33,924 bases of DNA from NCBI GenBank assembly GCA_903908605.1, contig CAIVSQ010000130.1, positions 1 through 33,924 on the forward strand, written 5' to 3'. A program made the position numbers and the translations under genes. The DNA is from an uncultured Anaerolineae bacterium (lineage in GTDB: Bacteria > Chloroflexota > Anaerolineae > Anaerolineales > Villigracilaceae). The notes below the pieces were generated by a model, which was given only the letters and a program-made list of their open reading frames with translations, did not search any database and was not told the DNA's origin. This document shows positions 24,577 to 31,207 of this stretch, in pieces; within the stretch, counting starts at the first letter, position 1, and each line of letters opens with the position of its first letter.

Positions 24577-25122
24577 ATGACTACATCTGCTTCCCCCAAA
24601 ACAAACCTGCTTCTGGACCTGGGCATTTTCACGGCTTTCCTGGTTGTTTCAAACCCGCGTATGACCGGCAATTCCATTCACGAATGGCTGGGCGTTTCCT
24701 TCGCCGCCGCCATCATCACCCACCTGCTCTTTCACTGGAAATGGATCCTGCAAGTTGGCGCTGAATTCTTCAAGAAACTCTTCCACCAGTCCCGCCTGAA
24801 CTTCGCCATCAACGCCCTGTTCTTCATCGCCATGACCGGCGTCAGCTTCAGCGGCATCCTGATCTCCAAGGACGTCTTGAACATCTTCGGCATCCAGCTC
24901 AACGCCTCACAGGCCTGGCGCATGATCCACTCGGCCACCGCCGACGCCACCGTCATCCTGCTCGGTGTACACATCGCCCTGCACTGGAAGTGGATCCTGA
25001 GCAATCTTTCCCGCTACATCGTCAGCCCGGTGCGCGCCATGCTGGCCAGCTCCCCCAGCCGTGAACCTCAGCCCGCCCGCAACCTGGTTGCCCAGCCCGT
25101 CCGCATCAACGATCAGAAGTAA
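24577..25122 (+). CDS. DUF4405-like cytochrome-b-type membrane protein
   Basis: A 181-residue four-helix membrane protein. The ATG at 24577 has AGAGGA 6-7 nt upstream. Histidines recur within the helices: H35 (IHEW), H49 and H53 (THLLFHWKW), H118 (MIHS), H132 and H136 (GVHIALHWKW). Two such HxxxHWKW sites in hydrophobic helices are the pattern of DUF4405, a cytochrome-like domain often linked to flavinylated electron-transfer systems. It would carry electrons across or along the membrane using b-type heme; heme binding is inferred. The C-terminal 35 residues are soluble and proline-rich. The next gene begins 38 bp downstream. Control by the 11-bp repeat array upstream is likely. Confidence 0.75.
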   Translation: MTTSASPKTNLLLDLGIFTAFLVVSNPRMTGNSIHEWLGVSFAAAIITHLLFHWKWILQVGAEFFKKLFHQSRLNFAINALFFIAMTGVSFSGILISKDVLNIFGIQLNASQAWRMIHSATADATVILLGVHIALHWKWILSNLSRYIVSPVRAMLASSPSREPQPARNLVAQPVRINDQK

Positions 25123-25160
25123 TATCCAACACCTTACAACGAAAATAAAAGGAAAACATC

Positions 25161-25496
25161 ATGAAAACCATCCTCAGAATCATCGCAATCCTGCTCGTCG
25201 CCGCCCTGGTGGCCGCAGGTTTCAAACTGGCAGTCGACGGCAGCCTGACCACCACCGGCACTGGCACAACCGCCTTCAACAACGGCAGCCAGCAGCCATC
25301 CTTCGAACGTGACGGCAACCGTCCCGACCATATGGATGGCGATCGCGACGGCGAACACGGCGCAAGCTTCGGCGTAGGCCTGTTCGGAATGCTCGCCAGC
25401 CTGCTCAAACTCAGCGCCATCGGCGGCCTGGCCCTCCTCATCATAAAGGGCTACGAAACCTGGACCGCCCAACGTCGTACGAGCGTACAGGCCTAA
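25161..25496 (+). CDS. Small two-TM protein with acidic Asp/His loop
   Basis: A 111-residue protein, ATG preceded by AAAGGA. The first helix (5-25) looks like an uncleaved signal anchor, followed by a Thr/Gly/Asn-rich stretch and an Asp/Arg/His-rich loop (about 49-67: DGNRPDHMDGDRDGEHG) expected outside the cell, then a second helix (70-95) and a short basic tail. I recognise no family. The loop could bind metal, but nothing proves it. It appears co-transcribed with the DUF4405 gene and probably works with it. Its stop lies in the first unit of a 17-bp tandem repeat. Confidence 0.65.
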   Translation: MKTILRIIAILLVAALVAAGFKLAVDGSLTTTGTGTTAFNNGSQQPSFERDGNRPDHMDGDRDGEHGASFGVGLFGMLASLLKLSAIGGLALLIIKGYETWTAQRRTSVQA

Positions 25497-25541
25497 GCAC
25501 CGTACAGGCATAAGCGCCGTACAGGCGCAGTACAGGCGCAG
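25484..25541. repeat. Short degenerate tandem repeat
   Basis: CGTACAGGCCTAAGCAC (25484-25500) is followed by CGTACAGGCATAAGCGC (25501-25517), then shortened units built on TACAGGCGCAG. It begins inside the end of the small membrane gene and runs into the intergenic gap. Confidence 0.8.
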
Positions 25542-25566
25542 CACCTGCGCCTCGCCCTCGCCCATT

Positions 25567-25609
25567 AAAACAACACCCCCGCGAAACCTCGCCGGGGTGT
25601 TGTTTTTTT
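25567..25609. terminator. Bidirectional terminator between DUF4405 pair and RACo gene
   Basis: Arms 25567-25579 (AAAACAACACCCC) and 25594-25606, 14-nt loop, followed on the plus strand by a run of seven T; four T follow on the minus strand. It serves the plus-strand pair (stop 25496) and the minus-strand RACo gene (stop 25627). Confidence 0.9.
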
Positions 25610-25626
25610 CCACGCCATCTACTCTT

Positions 25627-27405
25627 TTACATAAAAGTAGCGTCTGAGAATTTCTGGCTAAAATTCGCCACACTACCCAGCTCAATATACCCATCCAACC
25701 CGGCAATTCGCTGCGCCTCACTGCGCTGCTCAAGCGAAGCCAGCGCCAGCCGCGCCCCGGTACCGGCCGCATTGCCAACCTGCTCATAACGCTCCAGCGG
25801 AATCGGCGGGAACATGCCAATCGTCACCGCGCTCTGCACGTCAATAAAGGTGCCAAATGCCCCGGCAATGATCACACGCTGCAGGTCTTGCTCCTGCAAG
25901 CCAGCCGCCTCCACCAACGCCTGGATGCCCAACCGGATGGCAGCCTTGGCCAGCTGCAGCTCACGCACATCCTTCTGCGAAACGCTGATCGGCTCCAGCC
26001 CCGGCCTTTCAGCCAGGATAAACTCGGTTCCACCCGCCCCACGGCGAATGCGGGCATGCTCACCCATCTTGCCGCCGCGGTTAATCACATTGTTAATCCG
26101 CAGCTGGGCTACCACGTCCAGCAGGCCCGAACCGCACAATCCCACCGGCGACTCCGCACCGATCACCTGGATTTCCAGTTTATCGCCGGTCAGGCGTACA
26201 TGCTCAATCGCCCCCGGCGCGGCGCGCATGCCAAAACGAATGTGCGCGCCTTCAAAAGCCGGGCCGGATGCGCACGAAATACTCGTCAGGCGTCCCTGGT
26301 GGTTCAGGCAGATTTCTGTATTCGTGCCGATATCGATCGCCAGCGTGGTGACTGGGGCCGATGCGATCCGCGTCGCCAGCAGCATGGCCACATGGTCCGC
26401 GCCCACGTACCCGGCGATGTTGGGCAGCAGGTGCACATAAGCCCCCGTGCCGATCTTCAAGTTGAGCTCACGCGCCTTCACATCCAGCGCGGTGCTGCTG
26501 GCCGGCAGGTAAGGTGATTGGCCCAACTGGCGCACCGGCAGCCCCAGGAAGAGATGGTGAATGGCTGTATTGGCAACCACCACCGCATCCACCACCTGCG
26601 CCGGGCTGGCTTGCACCTCACTGCATAAGTCAGCCGTCATCTGGCTGAGCGCATCGGTCAGCAGTTTTTGCATCCGGGCCGCATCCTCTGCTGACTTGCC
26701 CGCCGTGACAATGCGCGCCACCACATCCTCGCCATAAGCAATTTGCGGGTTCATCAGCCCGCGTGAGGCCAGCGTGCTGCCGCTTTCCAGGTCCAACAAA
26801 TACGCAGCGATCTTGGTCGTGCCGATATCGACCGCCAGCCCCAACCAGCGCGTCCCAGGCGCGCCCACAGCGATGATCTCATCCCCGCGCAGGGCCACAC
26901 ACACCTGCCATTCGCGCACGCGCAGTTCTTCGGCCAGGCTGCGCTGAACGGCATAATCAATCCGCCCGGCCTGCCGGCCGAGCGCCGCCCACAGGTTAAC
27001 ATCATCGGCCAGCGGGTTATGCAAAGTAGGCACAACCAGGCTGACATCCACACCACGCACAGCTGGCGCGGGCGGAACATCTACATGCAGGCCCTCCACC
27101 TGGGTGCGCTGAACAGCAGTCAGTGACTCAGGCGGCACGCGCACAGTCACATCACCCAGCGGGTAGGTATGGCAGGCCATGCGGTAACCCTCGCGCAGCG
27201 CATCGTCACCCAGCTCGGCTTCCTCTTCCAGGGTCGGCTTGCTGACCTTGCCAGCAATGATCTGCACCACGCAGCGCCCGCACGAGCCGACCCCGCCGCA
27301 GATGCTGACAATATCCACATTCATGTCGCGCGCACTATCCAGCAGCGAAACATCGCCAGAGCACAGCCCACGCCGTCCGATCGGTTCATAATCAACGTTA
27401 TACAC
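25627..27405 (-). CDS. RACo-type reductive activator of corrinoid proteins (2Fe-2S + ASKHA)
   Basis: A 592-residue ATP-dependent activator. Proteins of this type reduce inactive Co(II) in corrinoid proteins back to Co(I) so that methyl transfer can resume. The GTG start at 27405 follows AGGAGGTC (27411-27418). The N-terminal ferredoxin domain holds 2Fe-2S ligands C36, C42, C45 and C78 (CX5CX2C...C). A linker follows, then an ASKHA ATPase domain with LAVDIGTTKIAAYL (190-203) and a second phosphate motif AIDIGTNTEI. The C-terminal GAFGTFIDVQSAVTIGMFP element is typical of the RACo/DUF4445 group. It is separated from the AcsE-like gene by a GH3 gene; no corrinoid protein is in the window. Confidence 0.88.
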   Translation of the reverse strand: MYNVDYEPIGRRGLCSGDVSLLDSARDMNVDIVSICGGVGSCGRCVVQIIAGKVSKPTLEEEAELGDDALREGYRMACHTYPLGDVTVRVPPESLTAVQRTQVEGLHVDVPPAPAVRGVDVSLVVPTLHNPLADDVNLWAALGRQAGRIDYAVQRSLAEELRVREWQVCVALRGDEIIAVGAPGTRWLGLAVDIGTTKIAAYLLDLESGSTLASRGLMNPQIAYGEDVVARIVTAGKSAEDAARMQKLLTDALSQMTADLCSEVQASPAQVVDAVVVANTAIHHLFLGLPVRQLGQSPYLPASSTALDVKARELNLKIGTGAYVHLLPNIAGYVGADHVAMLLATRIASAPVTTLAIDIGTNTEICLNHQGRLTSISCASGPAFEGAHIRFGMRAAPGAIEHVRLTGDKLEIQVIGAESPVGLCGSGLLDVVAQLRINNVINRGGKMGEHARIRRGAGGTEFILAERPGLEPISVSQKDVRELQLAKAAIRLGIQALVEAAGLQEQDLQRVIIAGAFGTFIDVQSAVTIGMFPPIPLERYEQVGNAAGTGARLALASLEQRSEAQRIAGLDGYIELGSVANFSQKFSDATFM

Positions 27406-27456
27406 CAGCAGACCTCCTTCGGAAATGAAGCGGAAACAGAAAAACAGACGCCCTGG

Positions 27457-29640
27457 TCACTCCAACCGCAGGCCGGCAACCAGCAAATCCTGGTCGCGCG
27501 AGGAAGGGCCCGCCAGGATCACAAACTCACCCGCTTCCACCACGCTGCGGCCTTCAACATCCACAATCTGGAAGGCCTGCCATGCCAGTTCAATCTGCAC
27601 AGTCTTTTTCTCGCCCGGCTCAAGGTGAACCCGCGCAAAGCCTTTGAGCGCCTTATTGACCCAGGTCACCGAGGTCACTACATCCGAGACATACACCTGC
27701 ACAATCTCGTCACCCGCCCGCGCGCCAATATTCTCCACATCCACACTCACCAGCACGGGCTGTCCGCGCTCCAGCACCGCCGCACCGGTCCGCAGGTTGG
27801 AATATCGATACTGCGTAAAGCTCAGGCCGTGCCCAAAGGGAAAGAGAGGCTCCTGGGTCAGGTCCGCGTAACGGTTGCCATGCTGACCACGCACCTGGCT
27901 GTAAAAAACCGGCTGCTGCCCGACATGCACCGGGAAGGAAATGGTCAGTTTGCCTGAGGGGTTGACCGATCCAAACAGCACCTCGGCCAACGCCCGCCCG
28001 CCTTCCATACCCGGGTTGAAGCCTTCCAGGATGGCTGCGGCCCGCCTGGCTGAAGCTGGCAGGACCAGCGGTTTGCTGTTCACCAGTACCACCACCAGCG
28101 GTTTGCCGGTCTTCTCAAGCGCATCCAGCAGGGCAATCTGCCCGCCCATCAGCTCAAGTGTGGCCGTGCTCTGGGTTTCGCCAATATAGTGAAGATGATC
28201 TCCCACCACCGCCACCACTACGTCGGCTGCCTGAGCAGCCGCCACCGCCGCCGGAATGCCAGCCAGGTCATCGTTGATGATCGAGCAGCCACGCTCATAG
28301 CGAACCTCACTCCCAGCCGGCGCCAGGGCACGAATGCCATCCAGCACCGTGGTGGTTTTCTCGCGCGGGTGCTTGCCAGCTTCGGCCGGATGCTGGAAGG
28401 ACCCCAGCGACCAATCGCCCAACTGCTGCAAGTCATCATCCGCATTCGGGCCAACCACCGCAATCGTCTTGACCGCGGCCGGGTCGAGCGGCAGCAGGCC
28501 ATTATTTTGCAGCAGCACCAGGCTCTCACGCGCCGCAGCCAGGTTGACGGCACGATGATCCGCCCGTGCAATTTCCACCGCTGCGCGCTGCAAGTCCGGC
28601 CGGCGCGGGTTTTCAAACAGACCCATGCGGAATTTCAACGCCAGCAGGCGCGCGCATGGCCCATCAATTTCAGTTTCGGCCAGGCGGCCGCTGCGGACTG
28701 CCTCAAGGGCACCCTCGTAAAATTCCGGAGTGACCATCATAATATCGTTGCCAGCCCGCACCGCCACCACGGCCGCATCGGCATAGGTCGCACACACGCG
28801 CTGTTCCTTAACCAGCCGCCCAACATTGTCCCAATCGGTCACCAGCACACCGCGGAAGCCCCATTCATCCTTGAGAACCTCCGTCAGCAGCCAGCGGTTG
28901 GCCGTGGAGGGTTGTCCTTCAATCGATTGGTAACCCGTCATAAAGGTCATGGCCCCGGCCCGCACCGCCCGCTCAAAGGGCGGCAGGAAGTAGCTGCGCA
29001 GCTTACGGCGCGAGAGATCCGCCTCTGAGGCATCCCGCCCGCCCTGCGTTTCAGAATATCCTGCGAAGTGCTTGGCAGTCGCCAGCACCCCCAGCGGATC
29101 ATCCAGGCCTTGGCCCTGGTAACCGCGGATTAAGGCCGCCCCAAACTCGCCAATCAGGTATGGATCTTCGCCAAAGGTTTCACCGGTACGCCCCCAGCGC
29201 AGGTCACGCGTCAGGCACAGCACCGGTGAGAAAGTCCAGTGAATCCCGGTCGCGGTCATTTCCTCAGCCGTCACCCGCCCAACCTGCTCGAGCAGCGCAG
29301 AGTCCCAGGCCCCGGCCAGCGCCAGTTGGGTTGGGAAAATGGTGGCACCCTTCCAGAACGAGTGCCCGTGGATGCCATCCTCCCCAATGATCAATGGAAT
29401 CCCCAGGCGGTTATTGGCAGCCCGGTCCATCGCTCGCCCGATCTTCTCGCCCAGGATGTGCAGCAGCGAGCCAGGCTGAATAGTGTTGATATACGAAAGG
29501 TCATCGCTGCGTGAATCCCACATCATCAGCTGACCCACCTTCTCCTCGAGCGTCATACGGCCGAGCAGATCGGCCACACGCTCCTCAATTGGCAAGGCTG
29601 GGTTATGGTAGGCGGGTGTACTTGAAGAATTGCTTGACAT
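27457..29640 (-). CDS. GH3 beta-glucosidase (second)
   Basis: A 727-residue cytoplasmic GH3 enzyme, distinct from the one at 4337. The start at 29640 (MSSNSSST) has AGGAG at 29647-29651; an upstream in-frame start at 29694 is rejected because it lacks this spacing. The TIM barrel shows MTLEEKVGQL (29-38), GEDGIHGHSFW, the K190-H191 pair and nucleophile D269 in VTDWDN; the sandwich domain runs from about 360, and a fibronectin-III-like domain from about 625 to 700 closes the protein without the long tail of its paralogue. The domain style is that of BglX-like enzymes, though no signal peptide is seen. The RACo gene follows 51 bp downstream. Confidence 0.9.
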   Translation of the reverse strand: MSSNSSSTPAYHNPALPIEERVADLLGRMTLEEKVGQLMMWDSRSDDLSYINTIQPGSLLHILGEKIGRAMDRAANNRLGIPLIIGEDGIHGHSFWKGATIFPTQLALAGAWDSALLEQVGRVTAEEMTATGIHWTFSPVLCLTRDLRWGRTGETFGEDPYLIGEFGAALIRGYQGQGLDDPLGVLATAKHFAGYSETQGGRDASEADLSRRKLRSYFLPPFERAVRAGAMTFMTGYQSIEGQPSTANRWLLTEVLKDEWGFRGVLVTDWDNVGRLVKEQRVCATYADAAVVAVRAGNDIMMVTPEFYEGALEAVRSGRLAETEIDGPCARLLALKFRMGLFENPRRPDLQRAAVEIARADHRAVNLAAARESLVLLQNNGLLPLDPAAVKTIAVVGPNADDDLQQLGDWSLGSFQHPAEAGKHPREKTTTVLDGIRALAPAGSEVRYERGCSIINDDLAGIPAAVAAAQAADVVVAVVGDHLHYIGETQSTATLELMGGQIALLDALEKTGKPLVVVLVNSKPLVLPASARRAAAILEGFNPGMEGGRALAEVLFGSVNPSGKLTISFPVHVGQQPVFYSQVRGQHGNRYADLTQEPLFPFGHGLSFTQYRYSNLRTGAAVLERGQPVLVSVDVENIGARAGDEIVQVYVSDVVTSVTWVNKALKGFARVHLEPGEKKTVQIELAWQAFQIVDVEGRSVVEAGEFVILAGPSSRDQDLLVAGLRLE

Positions 29641-29879
29641 GAATAACTCCTGGAAAAATAAATAAAATAACCATGTATTAATAATCACCGGCATGGCCGA
29701 GTTGATAGGTCATTACAACCATCAGTCATCGACTACGCCGGCAATGATCGTCAGTCTCTTGGCACCTAAACCACCCGGACCCAGTACCGAGGAGGCCTTC
29801 AACATGCTATCCAATGGCCTTGCCTGCCTGCGTAACAGATTGGCCGATTATAGCGCGATTTTCCCCGTCGGAATACAAA
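29641..29879 (-). other. Upstream region of the second GH3 gene
   Basis: No supported gene. The minus strand carries the GH3 ribosome site (29647-29651) and GGTTATTTTAT (29662-29672), identical over 11 bp to one arm of the ROK palindrome at 24315-24335, though the partner arm is absent. No convincing -35/-10 pair was found. Confidence 0.4.
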
Positions 29880-29923
29880 ATACCACCCTCAGCCAGGAAA
29901 AATTACCCGTCTGAGGGTGGTAT
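29880..29923 (-). terminator. Terminator after the AcsE/MtgA-like gene
   Basis: Perfect 13-bp arms (29880-29892 and 29911-29923; ATACCACCCTCAG) with an 18-nt loop, followed by TTTG on the minus strand. It lies 53 bp past the methyltransferase stop and separates that gene from the GH3-RACo pair. Confidence 0.75.
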
Positions 29924-29975
29924 GTAATAAAAAAATCTTCCCAGCGCTGCAGCCCTGGGGCGATTAACATTTCAC

Positions 29976-30779
29976 TTACTCGGGTTTGTCGAACAGGCCC
30001 TTGCGCGAGGCGCGGATAAACTTCATGCAGTATGCGTCGCGTCCCAGCACCAATTCGGTCGCCAAAATCATGGCCTGGATCTCGCGGTCAAGCGGATCAA
30101 GGATGGCACTATCCAACCCAGCCTGGATGGCCAGCGCCAGAAAAGTGCGGTTGACATACGAGCGGCCCGGCAGCCCAAACGAGATATTGCTCAACCCGAT
30201 CGTCAGATGGGCCTCGGGATAGGCCTCATGCACCAGCCGCATGGTTTCAAAAGCAATCAGCGCGCTGTTGGTGTTGGTCGATATGGTCATGGCCAGCGGG
30301 TCGATATAAATATTAGAATCGGGCACACCATGCGCGCGGGTTTCCTTGAGAATACCGCTTACCACCTCAAAACGTTTCTGACTGGTCTCAGGGATTTTCT
30401 TTTCATCCATCGAAAGCGCAATCACCGGGCAGCCGTACTCAGCCACCAGCGGCAGGATATCGCGCAGACGGTCAGGTTCACCGCTGATCGAGTTGATCAT
30501 CGGGGTCTTGTTGACCGCCTTGATGGCAGTCGCTAGGGCGAGCGGGTTGGCGCTATCCAATGAAAGCGGTGTTTCCACCACCGACTGGATACTTTCGATC
30601 AACCAGATCAGGTCATCTGCCTCACGATCGGGTGTCGTACCGGCATTCACGTCCAGCCAGGTGGAGCCCGCCGCGGCTTGTTTTTGAGCCAGGTCCTTGA
30701 TGAATTCCGCGTCACGCTCTGCAATGGCCTGGGCCACACGCTTGCGGGTGCCGTTGATTTTTTCGCCGATGATTTTCAT
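29976..30779 (-). CDS. Methyltetrahydrofolate:corrinoid methyltransferase, AcsE/MtgA type
   Basis: A 267-residue TIM-barrel enzyme of the pterin-binding (DHPS-like) family that moves a methyl group between tetrahydrofolate and a corrinoid protein. The ATG at 30779 has AAAAGGA 7 nt upstream; a GTG at 30785 is too close to it. Conserved elements are IIGEKING (3-10), LDVNAG (42-47), LDSAN (74-78, D75), PMINS (93-97, N96), YIDPL (158-162, D160) and GLSNISFG (195-202, N198), then NRTFLALA. In acetogens AcsE feeds methyl groups to the Wood-Ljungdahl pathway; MtgA serves demethylation. The nearby RACo gene supports a corrinoid cycle. Which of the two roles applies cannot be decided from this window. 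Confidence 0.85.
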   Translation of the reverse strand: MKIIGEKINGTRKRVAQAIAERDAEFIKDLAQKQAAAGSTWLDVNAGTTPDREADDLIWLIESIQSVVETPLSLDSANPLALATAIKAVNKTPMINSISGEPDRLRDILPLVAEYGCPVIALSMDEKKIPETSQKRFEVVSGILKETRAHGVPDSNIYIDPLAMTISTNTNSALIAFETMRLVHEAYPEAHLTIGLSNISFGLPGRSYVNRTFLALAIQAGLDSAILDPLDREIQAMILATELVLGRDAYCMKFIRASRKGLFDKPE

Positions 30780-30805
30780 GCCCACATCCTTTTCTGGTGT
30801 CTTTC

Positions 30806-30836
30806 AAATAAAAACCCCGCAAAGTTGCTTTCGGGG
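30806..30836 (-). terminator. Leader terminator (attenuator) just before the AcsE-like gene
   Basis: On the minus strand CCCCGAAAG (30828-30836) pairs with CTTT-CGGGG's counterpart (30815-30824, one bulged base) around a 3-nt loop, followed by TTTTTATTT. It ends only about 27 nt before the ATG and lies downstream of the likely promoter, so it should act as an attenuator rather than end an upstream gene. Confidence 0.7.
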
Positions 30837-30906
30837 AACAATGGCAGCTGCCCGCTTAAGAGAAAATTGCCCGCCGTCACACCAAGCAAAAAACGGCATC
30901 CATTGA

Positions 30907-30950
30907 GTTATACATGCAACCATACTTGTACTCAAGTGACAAATGTCACA
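30907..30950 (-). promoter_or_regulatory. Promoter with adjacent CRP/FNR-like site
   Basis: On the minus strand: TGTGA-N6-TCACT (30935-30950, nearly the CRP consensus; core palindrome GTGACA-N2-TGTCAC), directly joined to -35 TTGAGT (30930-30935), 17-bp spacer and -10 TATAAC (30907-30912). A start near 30900 would put the site centre at about -42, the class II activator position. It drives the AcsE-like gene. Confidence 0.7.
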
Positions 30951-31016
30951 TCTATGCCACCCTGTATTTATCCCGCCGCCCGTTATCGTGCGCCGTCCTT
31001 CTTGCAACCATCCTGC

Positions 31017-31054
31017 CCCTGCCAGCCACTCCAAAACAGCCACAGCTGGCAGGG
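31017..31054. other. Long stem-loop of unknown role
   Basis: Perfect 10-bp arms CCCTGCCAGC (31017-31026) and GCTGGCAGGG (31045-31054) around 18 nt, with no T run on either side. It sits in the non-coding stretch between the terminator at 31111 and the promoter at 30950. It may be a REP-like element; the rest of 30951-31110 shows nothing I can name. Confidence 0.4.
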
Positions 31055-31110
31055 CAATCAGCGATTTCCATAACCCGGCATACTTATTTGTCCCAATCCA
31101 TCCAGATAAG

Positions 31111-31155
31111 AAAAAAGCACCCCTGTCCGAAAAACAGCACAGGCAGTGCTTTTTT
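31111..31155. terminator. Bidirectional terminator after the SIMPL-pyruvyl transferase gene
   Basis: AAAAAAGCAC (31111-31120) pairs with GTGCTTTTTT (31146-31155), and inner CCTGT (31122-31126) with ACAGG (31139-31143). T runs lie on both strands. It is 52 bp past the stop of the fusion gene. Confidence 0.9.
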
Positions 31156-31207
31156 ACCTTACCAGCAGATCTGGGCATGAGTTGGCTGATTCATCCCGCC
31201 CAACGCA

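Noticed and set aside
29693-29914. A 73-codon plus-strand ORF upstream of the second GH3 gene
   Set aside because: No ribosome site, it runs into the terminator stem at 29880, and its composition is unremarkable.
30779-30900. Cobalamin or SAM riboswitch ahead of the AcsE-like gene
   Set aside because: I could not find the conserved B12-box or SAM-I core; only a generic attenuator with a possible antiterminator can be supported.
30804-31178. A 124-codon minus-strand ORF ahead of the AcsE-like gene
   Set aside because: It spans a bidirectional terminator, a stem-loop and a good promoter, lacks a ribosome site and has no family features.
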